Of a DNA stretch of 64,000 bases, positions 1-8,394 are shown in pieces. Below the pieces are notes generated by a model, which was not told the DNA's origin, did not search any database, and saw nothing but the letters and a program-made list of their open reading frames with translations. The position numbers were made by a program, and so were the translations under genes. Origin of the DNA: Halohasta litorea (lineage in GTDB: Archaea > Halobacteriota > Halobacteria > Halobacteriales > Haloferacaceae); contig NZ_JANHDJ010000002.1 in NCBI RefSeq assembly GCF_024494645.1, positions 558,001 to 622,000 on the forward strand, given 5' to 3'. Numbering within the stretch: position 1 is the stretch's first letter; each line of letters begins with the position of its first letter.

Positions 1-1
1 G

Positions 2-439
2 GTCGTCAAGGACCTGGTCGTCGACATGGACCACTTCTACGAGGAGATGGAGGCGGTCGACCCCTACTTCGACCCCGACGAGACGCCCGATGGCGAACTC
101 GAAGAGCAGCGCCAGTCCAGAGAAAACAGAGAGAAGGTGAAGATGTCGACGCGGTGTATCTGGTGTGGGGCCTGCTTTTCGTCCTGTAACATCGCTGCCG
201 GGGACAACCAGTATCTCGGCCCGGCGGCCCTTAATAAGGCCTACCGGTTTGCGATGGACGACCGCGAGGGCGAGAGCCGCAAAACCGAGCGGCTCGAAAC
301 CATCGAACAGGAACACGGCGTCTGGCGGTGTCAGACCCAGTTCTCCTGTACCAACGTCTGTCCCAAGGACATCCCACTGACCGAGCACATCCAGGAACTG
401 AAACGCGAAGCGGTCAAGAAGAATCTGAAGTTCTGGTAG
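2..439 (+). CDS. sdhB: Succinate dehydrogenase iron-sulfur subunit, C-terminal part
   Basis: This is the 3' part of the gene; the reading frame is open to the window edge (frame starting at base 2), so the N-terminal 2Fe-2S domain lies upstream and the first internal Met should not be taken as the start. SdhB passes electrons from the flavoprotein SdhA to quinone through three Fe-S clusters at the inner face of the membrane. The fragment shows the C-terminal ferredoxin-like domain: CIWCGACFSSC (4Fe-4S ligands) and later C-x5-CTNVCPKDI (3Fe-4S ligands plus the shared Cys-Pro). It is followed after 43 bp by sdhA on the same strand, as in the haloarchaeal sdhCDBA operon. Identification is secure; only its length is unknown. 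Confidence 0.95.
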   Translation, partial: VVKDLVVDMDHFYEEMEAVDPYFDPDETPDGELEEQRQSRENREKVKMSTRCIWCGACFSSCNIAAGDNQYLGPAALNKAYRFAMDDREGESRKTERLETIEQEHGVWRCQTQFSCTNVCPKDIPLTEHIQELKREAVKKNLKFW

Positions 440-482
440 TCAGTATCAAGAGCCTTCAGACCCAATAAACCAACAATCAATT

Positions 483-2327
483 ATGTACGAACACGACGTA
501 ATCGTGGTCGGTGCGGGCGGTGCCGGGCTTCGAGCAGCGATTGCCGCCGACGAGGCCGGTGCCGACGTAGCGATCGTCTCGAAACTCCACCCGGTGCGGA
601 GCCACACGGGCGCAGCCGAGGGCGGCATTAATGCTGCACTCCGGGATGCGGACTCCTGGGAGGATCACGCCTACGATACGATGAAGGGGTCGGACTATCT
701 GGGCGATGCCCCGGCGATCGAAACGCTCTGTCAGGACAGCCCCTACGAGGTCATCCAGCTCGAACACTGGGGGATGGCCTTCTCCCGCGAGGAGGACGGC
801 CGCGTCTCCCAGCGACCCTTTGGAGGACTGTCGTTCCCACGGACTACCTACGCGGGCGCAGAGACGGGCCACCAGCTACTCCACACGCTGTACGAACAGC
901 TCGTCAAACGCGGCATTCAGGTGTACGACGAGTGGTACGTGATGAACCTCGCGGTCACCGACGAGGAGCGGCCCGAGGACCGCCACTGTCACGGCGTCGT
1001 CGCCTATGACGTCCAGACCAGCGAAGTGGCTGGCTTCAAGGCCCGTGACGGCGTAATCCTCGCGACCGGCGGTCCCGGACAGGCGTTCGATCACACGACC
1101 AACGCGGTCTCCTGTACCGGCGACGGCCAGGCGATGGCCTACCGCGCGGGCGTCCCCCTCGAAGATATGGAATTCATTCAGTTCCACCCGACGACGCTCC
1201 CCTCTACCGGGGTGCTGATCTCCGAGGGTGTCCGCGGCGAGGGTGGGATCCTCTACAACGAGGAGGGCGAGCGCTTCATGTACGAACGCGGCTACGCCAA
1301 CAACGACGGCGAACTCGCCTCCCGCGACGTGGTCTCCCGCGCGGAGTTGACGGAGGTCAACGAAGGGAGAGGGATCGAAGACGAGTACGTTCACCTCGAT
1401 ATGCGCCACCTCGGCGAGGACCGTATCATGGATCGGCTCGAAAACATCCTCCACCTCGCGGAGGACTTTGAGGGCGCGGATGGGATCGAGGAGCCGATGC
1501 CGGTCAAACCCGGCCAACACTACGCGATGGGCGGCATCGAGACCGACGAGAACGGCGAGACCTGTGTCGGTGGGCTCTACGCTGCCGGTGAGTGTGCCTG
1601 TGCGTCGGTCCACGGCGCGAACCGCCTCGGCGGCAACGCGCTGCCCGAACTCATCGTCCTGGGCAAACGCGCGGGCTACCACGCCGCGGGCAAGGAGATC
1701 GAGGAGGCGAAAGTCGAGACCGGCAAACGCGGCGAGTACGAAACCGCGACGATCGACTCCCCGGTCGAACTCGGCGAGGGCGGCTCGCCCGGCGACGCTG
1801 TCGCCGACGGCGGCGCGGTCGCCGCGGGCGGGTCGGCCGACCCCGACACGCTGCTCGAACAAACGGTGGAATCCGAGCGCCAGCGCGTCGACGAGCTCCA
1901 GTCGGGCGAAGATGGCATCCACCACTCGGAGGTTCGCTCGAAGGTCCAGGAGACGATGACCGACCACGTCAACGTCTTCCGCGAGGAGGAGGGGCTCAAA
2001 CAGGCTCTCCGCGATATTCGGGAGGCCCGCGACGAATACGAGAACGTGCGGGTGATGGACCCCTCGAAAACGTTCAACACGGATCTGCTCCAGACCATCG
2101 AGACCCAGAACCTCCTGGACCTTGCTGAGGCGATCACCGTCGGCGCGCTCGCCCGCAAGGAGTTCCGCGGGGCCCACTGGCGTGCGGAGGCCCAGGAGCG
2201 AAAGGACGACGAGTGGCTCAAACACACCCTGCTCTCCTGGAACGACGGCTCACCGGAGCTGTGGTACCGCCCGGTGATCCTGGAAGGCGAGAACAAGACC
2301 TACGAGCCGAAGGTCCGCAGCTACTGA
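483..2327 (+). CDS. sdhA: Succinate dehydrogenase flavoprotein subunit
   Basis: 614 residues, normal for SdhA. It oxidises succinate to fumarate and feeds electrons to SdhB (TCA cycle / complex II, peripheral cytoplasmic side of the membrane). The N-terminus has the FAD dinucleotide fold VVGAGGAGLRAA (residues ~9-20), and H41 in the motif RSHTGAAEGGIN is the usual site of covalent FAD attachment. The substrate-site segment QFHPTTLPSTG and the downstream EGVRGEGG are present, as is HGANRLGGNALPE near residue 380. Residues ~430-470 are a low-complexity acidic/Gly insert typical of halophilic versions. The ATG at 483 follows the sdhB stop by 43 bp, so the two are co-transcribed. A T6 run lies just after the stop. 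Confidence 0.97.
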   Translation: MYEHDVIVVGAGGAGLRAAIAADEAGADVAIVSKLHPVRSHTGAAEGGINAALRDADSWEDHAYDTMKGSDYLGDAPAIETLCQDSPYEVIQLEHWGMAFSREEDGRVSQRPFGGLSFPRTTYAGAETGHQLLHTLYEQLVKRGIQVYDEWYVMNLAVTDEERPEDRHCHGVVAYDVQTSEVAGFKARDGVILATGGPGQAFDHTTNAVSCTGDGQAMAYRAGVPLEDMEFIQFHPTTLPSTGVLISEGVRGEGGILYNEEGERFMYERGYANNDGELASRDVVSRAELTEVNEGRGIEDEYVHLDMRHLGEDRIMDRLENILHLAEDFEGADGIEEPMPVKPGQHYAMGGIETDENGETCVGGLYAAGECACASVHGANRLGGNALPELIVLGKRAGYHAAGKEIEEAKVETGKRGEYETATIDSPVELGEGGSPGDAVADGGAVAAGGSADPDTLLEQTVESERQRVDELQSGEDGIHHSEVRSKVQETMTDHVNVFREEEGLKQALRDIREARDEYENVRVMDPSKTFNTDLLQTIETQNLLDLAEAITVGALARKEFRGAHWRAEAQERKDDEWLKHTLLSWNDGSPELWYRPVILEGENKTYEPKVRSY

Positions 2328-2345
2328 CCTACCCTGTTTCGTGTG

Positions 2346-2351
2346 TTTTTT
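2346..2351 (+). terminator. T-rich terminator candidate after sdhA
   Basis: Six consecutive T bases lie 19 bp after the sdhA stop codon. Haloarchaeal genes usually terminate at short T runs without a strong hairpin. The remaining bases up to 2588 show no convincing ORF or RNA. Confidence 0.35.
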
Positions 2352-2588
2352 CTCCTGTCGACGAGCAGCGCAGCCGTCCGAAACCGATGTAATTCGCTCC
2401 CGATGGCAGTGGTGTGGCTTCCGTGAGGCCTTGTGTGAGTCCGTCTCCCACGGATTCGTCACGAGTCGAAAGGAGGCGGCTATTTCCGACGGATTCGGCC
2501 GGTCTCGACGCACGTCGAAAACCCATTTCGGGGTCGAAACCCCTGATATCGGTCACCAGAGAGCCTCTCCGCGACTTCGACGACTGTC

Positions 2589-2618
2589 TTAGGGTACCTT
2601 TATTATTGTCGAACCTAA
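2589..2618 (+). promoter_or_regulatory. Promoter with inverted repeat ahead of the 74-aa regulator
   Basis: A TATA-like stretch (TTTATTATT, about 2599-2607) sits ~20 bp before the ATG at 2622, implying a leaderless transcript. It is framed by the inverted pentamers TTAGG (2589-2593) and CCTAA (2614-2618). An inverted repeat around the TATA box is the usual layout for autorepression, which would fit the HTH protein encoded immediately downstream. Confidence 0.45.
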
Positions 2619-2621
2619 CCC

Positions 2622-2846
2622 ATGAGTATGATCACACAGTCGAAGCACGCGGTCGAGGTCCCGACCGACCTTCGGTCGCCACGGGCAAAACTCGTCTATC
2701 TGTTCCTCTCGATGAACGGCACGACATCGATCACGGAACTCCAGGACGGACTCAATATGAAGAAGATTTCTCTCTACAGCATTCTCAAAACACTCGAAAA
2801 ACAGGACGTTATCTCGAAAGACGGCGAGCGGTACGCACTGGCGTAA
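2622..2846 (+). CDS. Small winged-helix DNA-binding protein (TrmB/MarR-like)
   Basis: 74 residues, essentially a single winged helix. Residues ~15-70 read as helix-turn-helix (LVYLFLSMNGTTSITELQDGL, MKKISLYSILKTLEKQDVI) followed by a short wing (SKDGERYALA). Such minimal HTH proteins are common in haloarchaea and usually act as local transcription regulators; the ligand and target cannot be told from the sequence. The ATG at 2622 is placed just behind a TATA-like box and an inverted repeat, so leaderless translation and autoregulation are likely. A second in-frame ATG at 2628 is possible. It stands alone between sdhA and tRNA-Pro. Confidence 0.8.
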   Translation: MSMITQSKHAVEVPTDLRSPRAKLVYLFLSMNGTTSITELQDGLNMKKISLYSILKTLEKQDVISKDGERYALA

Positions 2847-2941
2847 GGTTCGGCGTTGTTCGGCGGCTGGACTGTGAGCGGTCGCTGTCGAGTTTTTAAC
2901 TAGTACACCGCCGACTAGGTGCTCGTGTCGAGCTTTTATAT

Positions 2942-2963
2942 TGGGTTCGCCCGGATTCGAACC
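2942..2963. repeat. Duplicated tRNA-Pro 3' end (possible old att site)
   Basis: The 22 bases 2942-2963 are identical to 3068-3089, the T-arm and acceptor 3' end of tRNA-Pro, in the same orientation and 126 bp away. The segment between them encodes no protein. Partial duplications of a tRNA 3' end are what tRNA-targeting integrases leave behind, so this may be a remnant of an excised or decayed element. A locally conserved spacer repeat is the alternative. Confidence 0.55.
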
Positions 2964-2978
2964 TCAGTCGTTCCGTTC

Positions 2979-2996
2979 GCAGAGCGTGCGCTCTGC
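2979..2996. repeat. Perfect 8-bp hairpin between the tRNA-Pro repeats
   Basis: GCAGAGCG-TG-CGCTCTGC forms a perfect 8-bp stem with a 2-base loop. It lies inside the 126-bp segment bounded by the duplicated tRNA-Pro ends. No function is evident. Confidence 0.4.
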
Positions 2997-3030
2997 TCGC
3001 TCCACTCCCTGCTTCGAATCCGCGCTCACA

Positions 3031-3066
3031 GAAAATAAAACACGCCTCACTTCGTTCGGCGGTTTT
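3031..3066 (-). terminator. Hairpin plus T-run terminator of tRNA-Pro
   Basis: Read on the minus strand directly after the tRNA 3' end: AAAAC-CGCC, a loop, GGCG-(T)-GTTTT, then TTTTATTTTC. The stem (arms 3037-3046 and 3058-3066, one bulge) followed by a T run looks like an intrinsic terminator for the tRNA transcript. Confidence 0.5.
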
Positions 3067-3067
3067 A

Positions 3068-3141
3068 TGGGTTCGCCCGGATTCGAACCGGGGTCACGGG
3101 CACCCAAGGCCCGAAGTATGGCCAAGCTAACCCACGAACCC
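3068..3141 (-). tRNA. tRNA-Pro (anticodon TGG)
   Basis: 74-nt cloverleaf on the minus strand. Acceptor arm GGGTTCG (3141-3135) pairs with CGAACCC (3075-3069), with discriminator A at 3068. The anticodon arm is CGGGC-CTTGGGT-GCCCG, giving anticodon TGG (reads CCA and, by wobble, other Pro codons). The T arm contains the invariant GGTTCGAATCC. No intron and no encoded CCA. Its 3' end is duplicated at 2942-2963. Confidence 0.95.
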
Positions 3142-3192
3142 TCACTTCCCTCTACCGGGCAGATACTGTAAAGGGTTTCGTTCCGCTGCCGG

Positions 3193-5427
3193 TCACTGGG
3201 TTTCGATAGTCACATAGAACGTCGTCCCGTCGTCGGTCGATTCGACCCAGATATCGCCGTTGTGGCGGGTGACGATCCGCTCGCAGATGGCGAGGCCGAT
3301 CCCCGTCCCGTCGCTGTCGTCGCCTTTGTCAAACAGCCCGAAGACCTCGTCCTGCTGGTGGGTCGGTATCCCCGGCCCGTCGTCGCTGACGGCGAACCGA
3401 TAGCCCGAGGCGATCTCCTCGCCCGTGATTTCGATGGTCGAGCCGCCGTGTTCGATCGCGTTCGAGACGAGGTTCTGGAACAACTGACCCAGCTGATCGT
3501 CGTCGGCCGGGATCGTCGGCAGCGAACCCACCGACAGCTCGGCGTCGGCCTCGTCGATCGACAACTGCAGGTCGTGTCGAACTCCCTTGATGACCGCCTC
3601 GACGTCGACTGGTTCGAACGCCTCACCCTCGGTTTCGACACGGGAGTACTGCAGGAGGCCGTCGATCATTCCCCGCATTCGCTCGGCCCCGTCGACGGCG
3701 AAGGTCATGTACTCGCGGGTCTCCTCATCGAGGTGCTCGTCGAGTTCCGTCTCCAGGAGATCCACGTAGCTCGACACCATCCGGAGCGGCTCCTGAAGAT
3801 CGTGGGAGAGAATATAGGCGAACTCCTGGAGGCGTTCGTTGGAGCGTTCGAGTTCGGCCTCGTGGGCCTTGCGGTCGGTGATGTCCTTGGAGATCACCGC
3901 CAGTCCGTCCTCGTCGGGGTAGATCTGGAGTTCGGTCCAGTAGTCGGCGGGCTCGTAGTAGTACTCACAGCTCGTTGGCTCCTGTGTCTCGATGGCCTCG
4001 TGGAACCGCTGTTCGATAACGGTCCCCTCAATCTCGGGGAAATACTCCCAGAGGTTCTCCCCGAGGACGTCGTCGGCCGGTACATCGATCCGTTCGGCCA
4101 TCGCGTCGTTCCAGTAGGTGACGGTGAACTCGGTGTCGACGGCGTAGTAAGCATCCGAGATGCGTTCGGTCAGTCGCCGGTATTTCCGCTCGCGTTCGGC
4201 GCGTTCGAGCTCGTAGCTCATCCACTCGCTGAGCAGCTCGATGAACGTCTCTTGGATCTCGGTGAACGCCTTGTCCTGTGGCTCGCGGTCGGCGAAACAG
4301 ATGGTGCCGACGACTTCGTCGCCGACGGTGATCGTCGAGCCCGCATAACAGGCCAGCTCGAACCGTTCGTAGGCCGGGTCGTCCGCCCAGCCCTCCTCGA
4401 CGGCGTTAGTCACCGTCAGCGGGCTCTTGGAGTCGGGATCGACGGTGTGTCGGCAGTAGGATTCGGAAAACGGTGCGGTGGCTCCGTTTTGGAGCTGACT
4501 GTTCGGCCCCACGCCGACGACGATTTCCTGTGTGCCGTCGTCGAACCGGGTGAAAAAGCCCTGCTCGACGTGCAGATACTCCCGACCGAAATCGAGCAGT
4601 TCGGCGACTTTCTCCTCGAACGGGGCCGAGGTCGAGGCCGTCTGGTGGAGCCGACGGAACGCCTGTTCCTGCTGTTCGATCCGCTGAAGGTGCCGTTTCC
4701 GGTCGGCGATATCGCGGCCGATCCCGATGATCCCGCGGGGTTCGCCATCCGCGTCAGTCAGCCGTGTGCCGGTGAACTCGTAGGGGATCGACTCGCCGTC
4801 CTTGGTGACGTAGTCGGCCTCGACCACCGCCGACCCGGTTTCGATCACCTCGGTGATCGAGCGCCCGACGGCCTCGGCATCGTCGGCGGCGAAAAACTCC
4901 ATGGCGTGCATCCCGTCGATCTCGTGGTCGCTGTAGCCCGTCACCTCTGTGACAGCGTCGTTCCACCGCTCCAGCCGACCGTTCGGATCGAGCATATAAA
5001 ACACGTCGTCGAGCGTGTTGAGGCTCTGCTGGATGAACGAGCGTTCGGCTTCGAGTGTACGCTGGCGTTCTTTTTGTTCGGAGATATCCTGGATCTCCGC
5101 GATGACGTACTCCTCGCCGTCGAGTTGGGTCAACGCGAGCCGAACTCGGACCCAGACGCGCTCGCCGTCCGGCTGTTCGATCCGCCACTCGAAGGTCTGT
5201 GGCTCGCCCTCGGCGGCGGCCCGAATACGCTCCTCGGCGGCGGCCTGTGTGAACCCCTCGTCGGTCGCACTGTAGTCGGCAACCGACATCTCCTGGAGTT
5301 CGGCCTCCCGATACCCGTACAGCGTTTCGAGCCGACTGTTGACCGCGACGATGGCTCCCGTCTCCGGATCGTGCAGCGTAATCCCGATCTCCAGATCGTC
5401 GAAGACAGTCGAGACAGTCTCTTTCAT
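3193..5427 (-). CDS. Multi-PAS/GAF sensor histidine kinase
   Basis: 744 residues, no membrane segment, so probably a cytoplasmic sensor. Domain order: PAS (about 1-115, ending in the typical AEIQDISEQKERQRTL), PAS (about 130-245, ending GIGRDIADRKRHL), GAF (about 255-400), PAS (about 410-525, ending VISKDITDRKAH), HisKA dimerisation/phosphoacceptor helix (FAYILSHDLQEPLRM, about 545) and HATPase with N box LFQNLVSNAIEHGG, G1 box VSDDGPGIP and GDDSDGTGIGLAICE. It autophosphorylates on the HisKA His and would donate to a receiver domain; the divergent neighbours at 5619 and 6061 encode receivers and are the natural partners. The signal is unknown. Confidence 0.92.
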   Translation of the reverse strand: MKETVSTVFDDLEIGITLHDPETGAIVAVNSRLETLYGYREAELQEMSVADYSATDEGFTQAAAEERIRAAAEGEPQTFEWRIEQPDGERVWVRVRLALTQLDGEEYVIAEIQDISEQKERQRTLEAERSFIQQSLNTLDDVFYMLDPNGRLERWNDAVTEVTGYSDHEIDGMHAMEFFAADDAEAVGRSITEVIETGSAVVEADYVTKDGESIPYEFTGTRLTDADGEPRGIIGIGRDIADRKRHLQRIEQQEQAFRRLHQTASTSAPFEEKVAELLDFGREYLHVEQGFFTRFDDGTQEIVVGVGPNSQLQNGATAPFSESYCRHTVDPDSKSPLTVTNAVEEGWADDPAYERFELACYAGSTITVGDEVVGTICFADREPQDKAFTEIQETFIELLSEWMSYELERAERERKYRRLTERISDAYYAVDTEFTVTYWNDAMAERIDVPADDVLGENLWEYFPEIEGTVIEQRFHEAIETQEPTSCEYYYEPADYWTELQIYPDEDGLAVISKDITDRKAHEAELERSNERLQEFAYILSHDLQEPLRMVSSYVDLLETELDEHLDEETREYMTFAVDGAERMRGMIDGLLQYSRVETEGEAFEPVDVEAVIKGVRHDLQLSIDEADAELSVGSLPTIPADDDQLGQLFQNLVSNAIEHGGSTIEITGEEIASGYRFAVSDDGPGIPTHQQDEVFGLFDKGDDSDGTGIGLAICERIVTRHNGDIWVESTDDGTTFYVTIETQ

Positions 5428-5618
5428 TGGGTCTCTGGACTGCTAGCCGGAGCGCAAACATAAACTGTCGGTCAGCACTGACTGTACTGGAAAACTGACT
5501 GTCGGCCCCGTTTCTCCAATAAAAAATAAGACAGAATGCCTAAACCGGACGGGTGCGTAGGAAGACTAATGAGTTTTTCAGCTCGACTGCGGGCCCGCTG
5601 TCTCGGTGGTGAGCCGGA

Positions 5619-6059
5619 ATGAGCGCGCCGGACAAAACCGTCGAGATCCTGCTCGCGGAGGACAATCCGGGCGATGTCATGCTGACCAAGAAGGCCCTCG
5701 AACAGGGCAAACTCGCCAACAACCTCCACGTCGTCACCGATGGCATCGAGGCGCTGGATTTCCTCAGGCAGAACGGTGAGTACGACGACACACCCCGGCC
5801 GGATCTCATTTTGCTTGACCTCAATATGCCGCGGAAGGACGGCCAGGACGTCTTAAAAGAGCTCAAAACCGACGACGACCTCTGCCGGATTCCGGTGGTC
5901 GTCTTGACAAGCTCCGAGTCGGAAGAAGACATCGCCAAATCCTACGAACTCAACGCCAACGCCTATCTGACCAAGCCCGTCGACTTCGATGGCTTCATCG
6001 AGATCGTCAACCGGTTAGAGAACTTCTGGTTCAAGGTCGTGAAACTCCCGGAGGAGTAA
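5619..6059 (+). CDS. Response regulator, stand-alone receiver (Rcp1-like)
   Basis: 146 residues, a single receiver domain with a short C-terminal extension. Acidic pocket EDN (residues 14-16), phosphoacceptor D67 in LILLDLNMPRKDG, the Thr/Ser position in VVLTSSESEED and K in LTKPVDF are all present. The sequence resembles phytochrome-type Rcp1 receivers often paired with PAS/GAF kinases. It ends 1 bp before the ATG of the receiver-kinase hybrid, so the two form an operon, divergent from the large kinase at 3193-5427; all three probably make one phosphorelay. There is no output domain, so it acts by protein contact or as a phosphate shuttle. Confidence 0.9.
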   Translation: MSAPDKTVEILLAEDNPGDVMLTKKALEQGKLANNLHVVTDGIEALDFLRQNGEYDDTPRPDLILLDLNMPRKDGQDVLKELKTDDDLCRIPVVVLTSSESEEDIAKSYELNANAYLTKPVDFDGFIEIVNRLENFWFKVVKLPEE

Positions 6060-6060
6060 G

Positions 6061-7113
6061 ATGTCGCTCACCGCAGACGACGGGGTCAGGCTGCTCCTTA
6101 TCGAGGACAATCCTGGAGACGCCAAGCTGTTCGAACACCACCTCACCACCAGCCGGAGCGAGTCGTTTCCACCCGCGACGGTGAGCCACGTCAGGTCGCT
6201 CGACGAGGGAATCGAGGCGCTCGAAACCGACGACTACGATCTGGTGTTGCTCGATCTCGGCCTTCCTGGCAGTAGCGGGTTGGAGACGCTCGACCGCTAC
6301 AACGAGGCCATCGAGAGCGGTGACCACCGGCCGGTTCCGGTGATCGTCCTCACCGGATTGAAGGACGATGCTGCGGCCGTCGAGGCGATCGAACGCGGGG
6401 CCCAAGACTACCTCGTGAAGGACAACGTCGACGAGAACGTCCTCCACCGGACGATCCGCTACGGCCTCGAACGCCACCACCAACAGGAGGAGCTCCGCCG
6501 ACAGAACGAGCGGTTGGAGCAGTTCGCCAACGTCGTCAGCCACGACCTGCGGAACCCGCTGAACGTCGCCAAAGGCCGCATCGAGATGGTCGACAGCGAC
6601 CACGCCGCGGTCATCGAGCGGAACCTCGACCGGATGGGGACGATCATTGACGACGTGCTCACGCTGGCCCGCGAGGGCAAATCCGTCGAGGAGACCGAAC
6701 CGGTCGACCTCGCGACGCTCGTGACCCAGTGTTGGGACTCCGTCGAGACCGCCGACGCCTCCCTGTCGACCGCCGAGGAGATCACTGTGATGGCCGATCC
6801 GAGCCGGTGTCGACAGCTGCTGGAAAACCTGATTCGCAACAGTATCGAACACGTCGGCGAGACGGTCTCGATCCATCTCGGCACGCTCGATGGCGGCTTC
6901 TATTTCGAGGACGATGGGCCGGGCATTCCCGAAGCCGAGCGTGGAGAGATTTTCGAGGCAGGCTACACGACCAACGAGGACGGTACCGGATTCGGGCTGA
7001 ATATCGTCCGAGAGATCGCCGAAGCCCACGGCTGGGCGGTCGAGATCACCGACGGCACCGAGGGCGGTGCACGCTTCGAGTTCACCGGTGTCACACCCGG
7101 AGTGTCGAGCTAA
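6061..7113 (+). CDS. Hybrid receiver-histidine kinase
   Basis: 350 residues with the receiver first: acidic EDN (15-17), phosphoacceptor D65 (LVLLDLGLPG), VIVLTGLKDD and K in DYLVKDN. Then HisKA with H161 in NVVSHDLRNPLNVAKG, and HATPase with N box LLENLIRNSIEHVGE, EDDGPGIPEAERG and GYTTNEDGTGFGLNIV. The REC-HisKA-HATPase order, without a sensory domain, suggests that kinase activity is controlled by phosphorylation of its own receiver, e.g. from the divergent PAS/GAF kinase. Translationally coupled to the upstream receiver (1-bp gap). Confidence 0.92.
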   Translation: MSLTADDGVRLLLIEDNPGDAKLFEHHLTTSRSESFPPATVSHVRSLDEGIEALETDDYDLVLLDLGLPGSSGLETLDRYNEAIESGDHRPVPVIVLTGLKDDAAAVEAIERGAQDYLVKDNVDENVLHRTIRYGLERHHQQEELRRQNERLEQFANVVSHDLRNPLNVAKGRIEMVDSDHAAVIERNLDRMGTIIDDVLTLAREGKSVEETEPVDLATLVTQCWDSVETADASLSTAEEITVMADPSRCRQLLENLIRNSIEHVGETVSIHLGTLDGGFYFEDDGPGIPEAERGEIFEAGYTTNEDGTGFGLNIVREIAEAHGWAVEITDGTEGGARFEFTGVTPGVSS

Positions 7114-7131
7114 CACGACCGAAGCCGCCGC

Positions 7132-8352
7132 TCAGCCAGCGAGCACGCCGAAGCCGAACAGCGGCCCCCAGAGCAGATGGAGCCCGACACCGACGACGAG
7201 TGCGGGCACTGTCGTGTAGATGCTGGCGACGATGGCGGCCTTTTTGTCGATGGCGAGCAGCGGGAATAGCGCATCGCCGTCCTGGCTGATCGCGTTCGCG
7301 GTGAGCGCCGAAAACGGAATCCCGCCCTGTGCGTAGGCGCTCGCCAGGACGATCTGTGGGCCACAGCCCGGAATCACCCCGAGCAAGGCCCCGCCGATCG
7401 GTGCGAGCACGCCCGCGGCGGCCGCGACCGCGGCGATATCGAGACTGAACAGTGCCACGGGGTACTCGTAGAGCAGATAGGCCGCAAGCACCCAGACCGT
7501 GACGAAGCTCGTCTCCATCGCCGCATGCTGGAACGTCCCATAGAGGCTCGCAAACGACTCGCGGGCGCGACCGATCTCGCCCTCGCCGATGTAGTGTCGA
7601 CCGACGAGGTAGAGATACACCGACAGCGTCGTGCCGGTGAGCCCCACGACGGTGAACGCCCCGTCAAAAGAGCCCTCGAAGACGAGCGGGATGTCGGGGG
7701 CTCCACGGAGCAAATAGAGGATGCCGATCACGAACCCGGCGGCCGCCGCGAGCCACCAGACGGCGTGGAGCGCGTGGCTCAGCGGTGTGAGAATGGGGGA
7801 GGACCGATCGGGACCCGTATCGTGGCTGTGCCCTGGCGAGGGGCCCTCGTAGGCGTGGGCCGGATTCGAACTCCGACCAATCACGCTGACCGAGGCACCG
7901 CCGTCGGTCATCGGCTCGCTGAGCTGGCTGACCGCGCGGTCGACCCGGCCGACGCCCAGCCCGAAGCGGTCGACCGCGTAGCCGAAGACGACCGCCGTCA
8001 CGAACGTGATGCCGTAGGAATACAAGGCCGCCTCGGGGGCTAACGCGAGGATAACGAACGCCGAGTCCCCGGCGGTGGCGATCAACGTCGCGACTACCGT
8101 GCCGAAACTCACCGTCCCGCGGATGTAGAGCGGCATCATCACGATCGCCCCACCACAGCCGGGCGTGAGCCCCAGCAGCGCCCCGACGAGCGGCTGGATC
8201 CGGCTGTTGTCACCGAGTTTGGCGGTTAGTTTGCCTCGAGTTCGGTACTGAATATAACTGAACAGGAGCACCGTGACCGCGACGAACGCACTGACCTGTA
8301 GGTAGCTGTCCCGTACCGAGAAGACGAAGATGTCGACGATCTCACTCGCCAC
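7132..8352 (-). CDS. 10-TM metal exporter, ArsP_2 / putative manganese transporter family
   Basis: 406-residue integral membrane protein with about ten hydrophobic segments in two halves separated by a hydrophilic, His-containing loop (roughly residues 155-200). Each half contains the same signature, GLTPGCGGAIVM near residue 58 and GVIPGCGPQIVL near 330, followed by conserved TLIATAGDSAF and TANAISQDGDALF, so it arose by internal duplication. The family (Pfam ArsP_2, putative 10TM heavy-metal exporter) is often annotated as a manganese transporter. The promoter carries a palindrome of the kind bound by DtxR/MntR-type metalloregulators (see 8395-8408), which supports metal export. The substrate is inferred, not shown. 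Confidence 0.82.
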   Translation of the reverse strand: MASEIVDIFVFSVRDSYLQVSAFVAVTVLLFSYIQYRTRGKLTAKLGDNSRIQPLVGALLGLTPGCGGAIVMMPLYIRGTVSFGTVVATLIATAGDSAFVILALAPEAALYSYGITFVTAVVFGYAVDRFGLGVGRVDRAVSQLSEPMTDGGASVSVIGRSSNPAHAYEGPSPGHSHDTGPDRSSPILTPLSHALHAVWWLAAAAGFVIGILYLLRGAPDIPLVFEGSFDGAFTVVGLTGTTLSVYLYLVGRHYIGEGEIGRARESFASLYGTFQHAAMETSFVTVWVLAAYLLYEYPVALFSLDIAAVAAAAGVLAPIGGALLGVIPGCGPQIVLASAYAQGGIPFSALTANAISQDGDALFPLLAIDKKAAIVASIYTTVPALVVGVGLHLLWGPLFGFGVLAG

Positions 8353-8394
8353 GGAGGATCCACCCCCACCTGTCGCTGCCGTGCTGCAACTGAA

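Noticed and set aside
876-2225. Long minus-strand frame opposite sdhA
   Set aside because: High-GC DNA with a strong codon bias gives long antisense frames. The sequence has no recognisable domain or start, and sdhA on the other strand is certain.
2979-3066. CRISPR-like repeat structure near tRNA-Pro
   Set aside because: Only one duplication and two hairpins; no regular repeat-spacer array and no cas genes.
3262-5463. Plus-strand frame of >700 codons opposite the histidine kinase
   Set aside because: Mirror of the GC3-biased kinase gene; the kinase strand carries all conserved HisKA/HATPase motifs.
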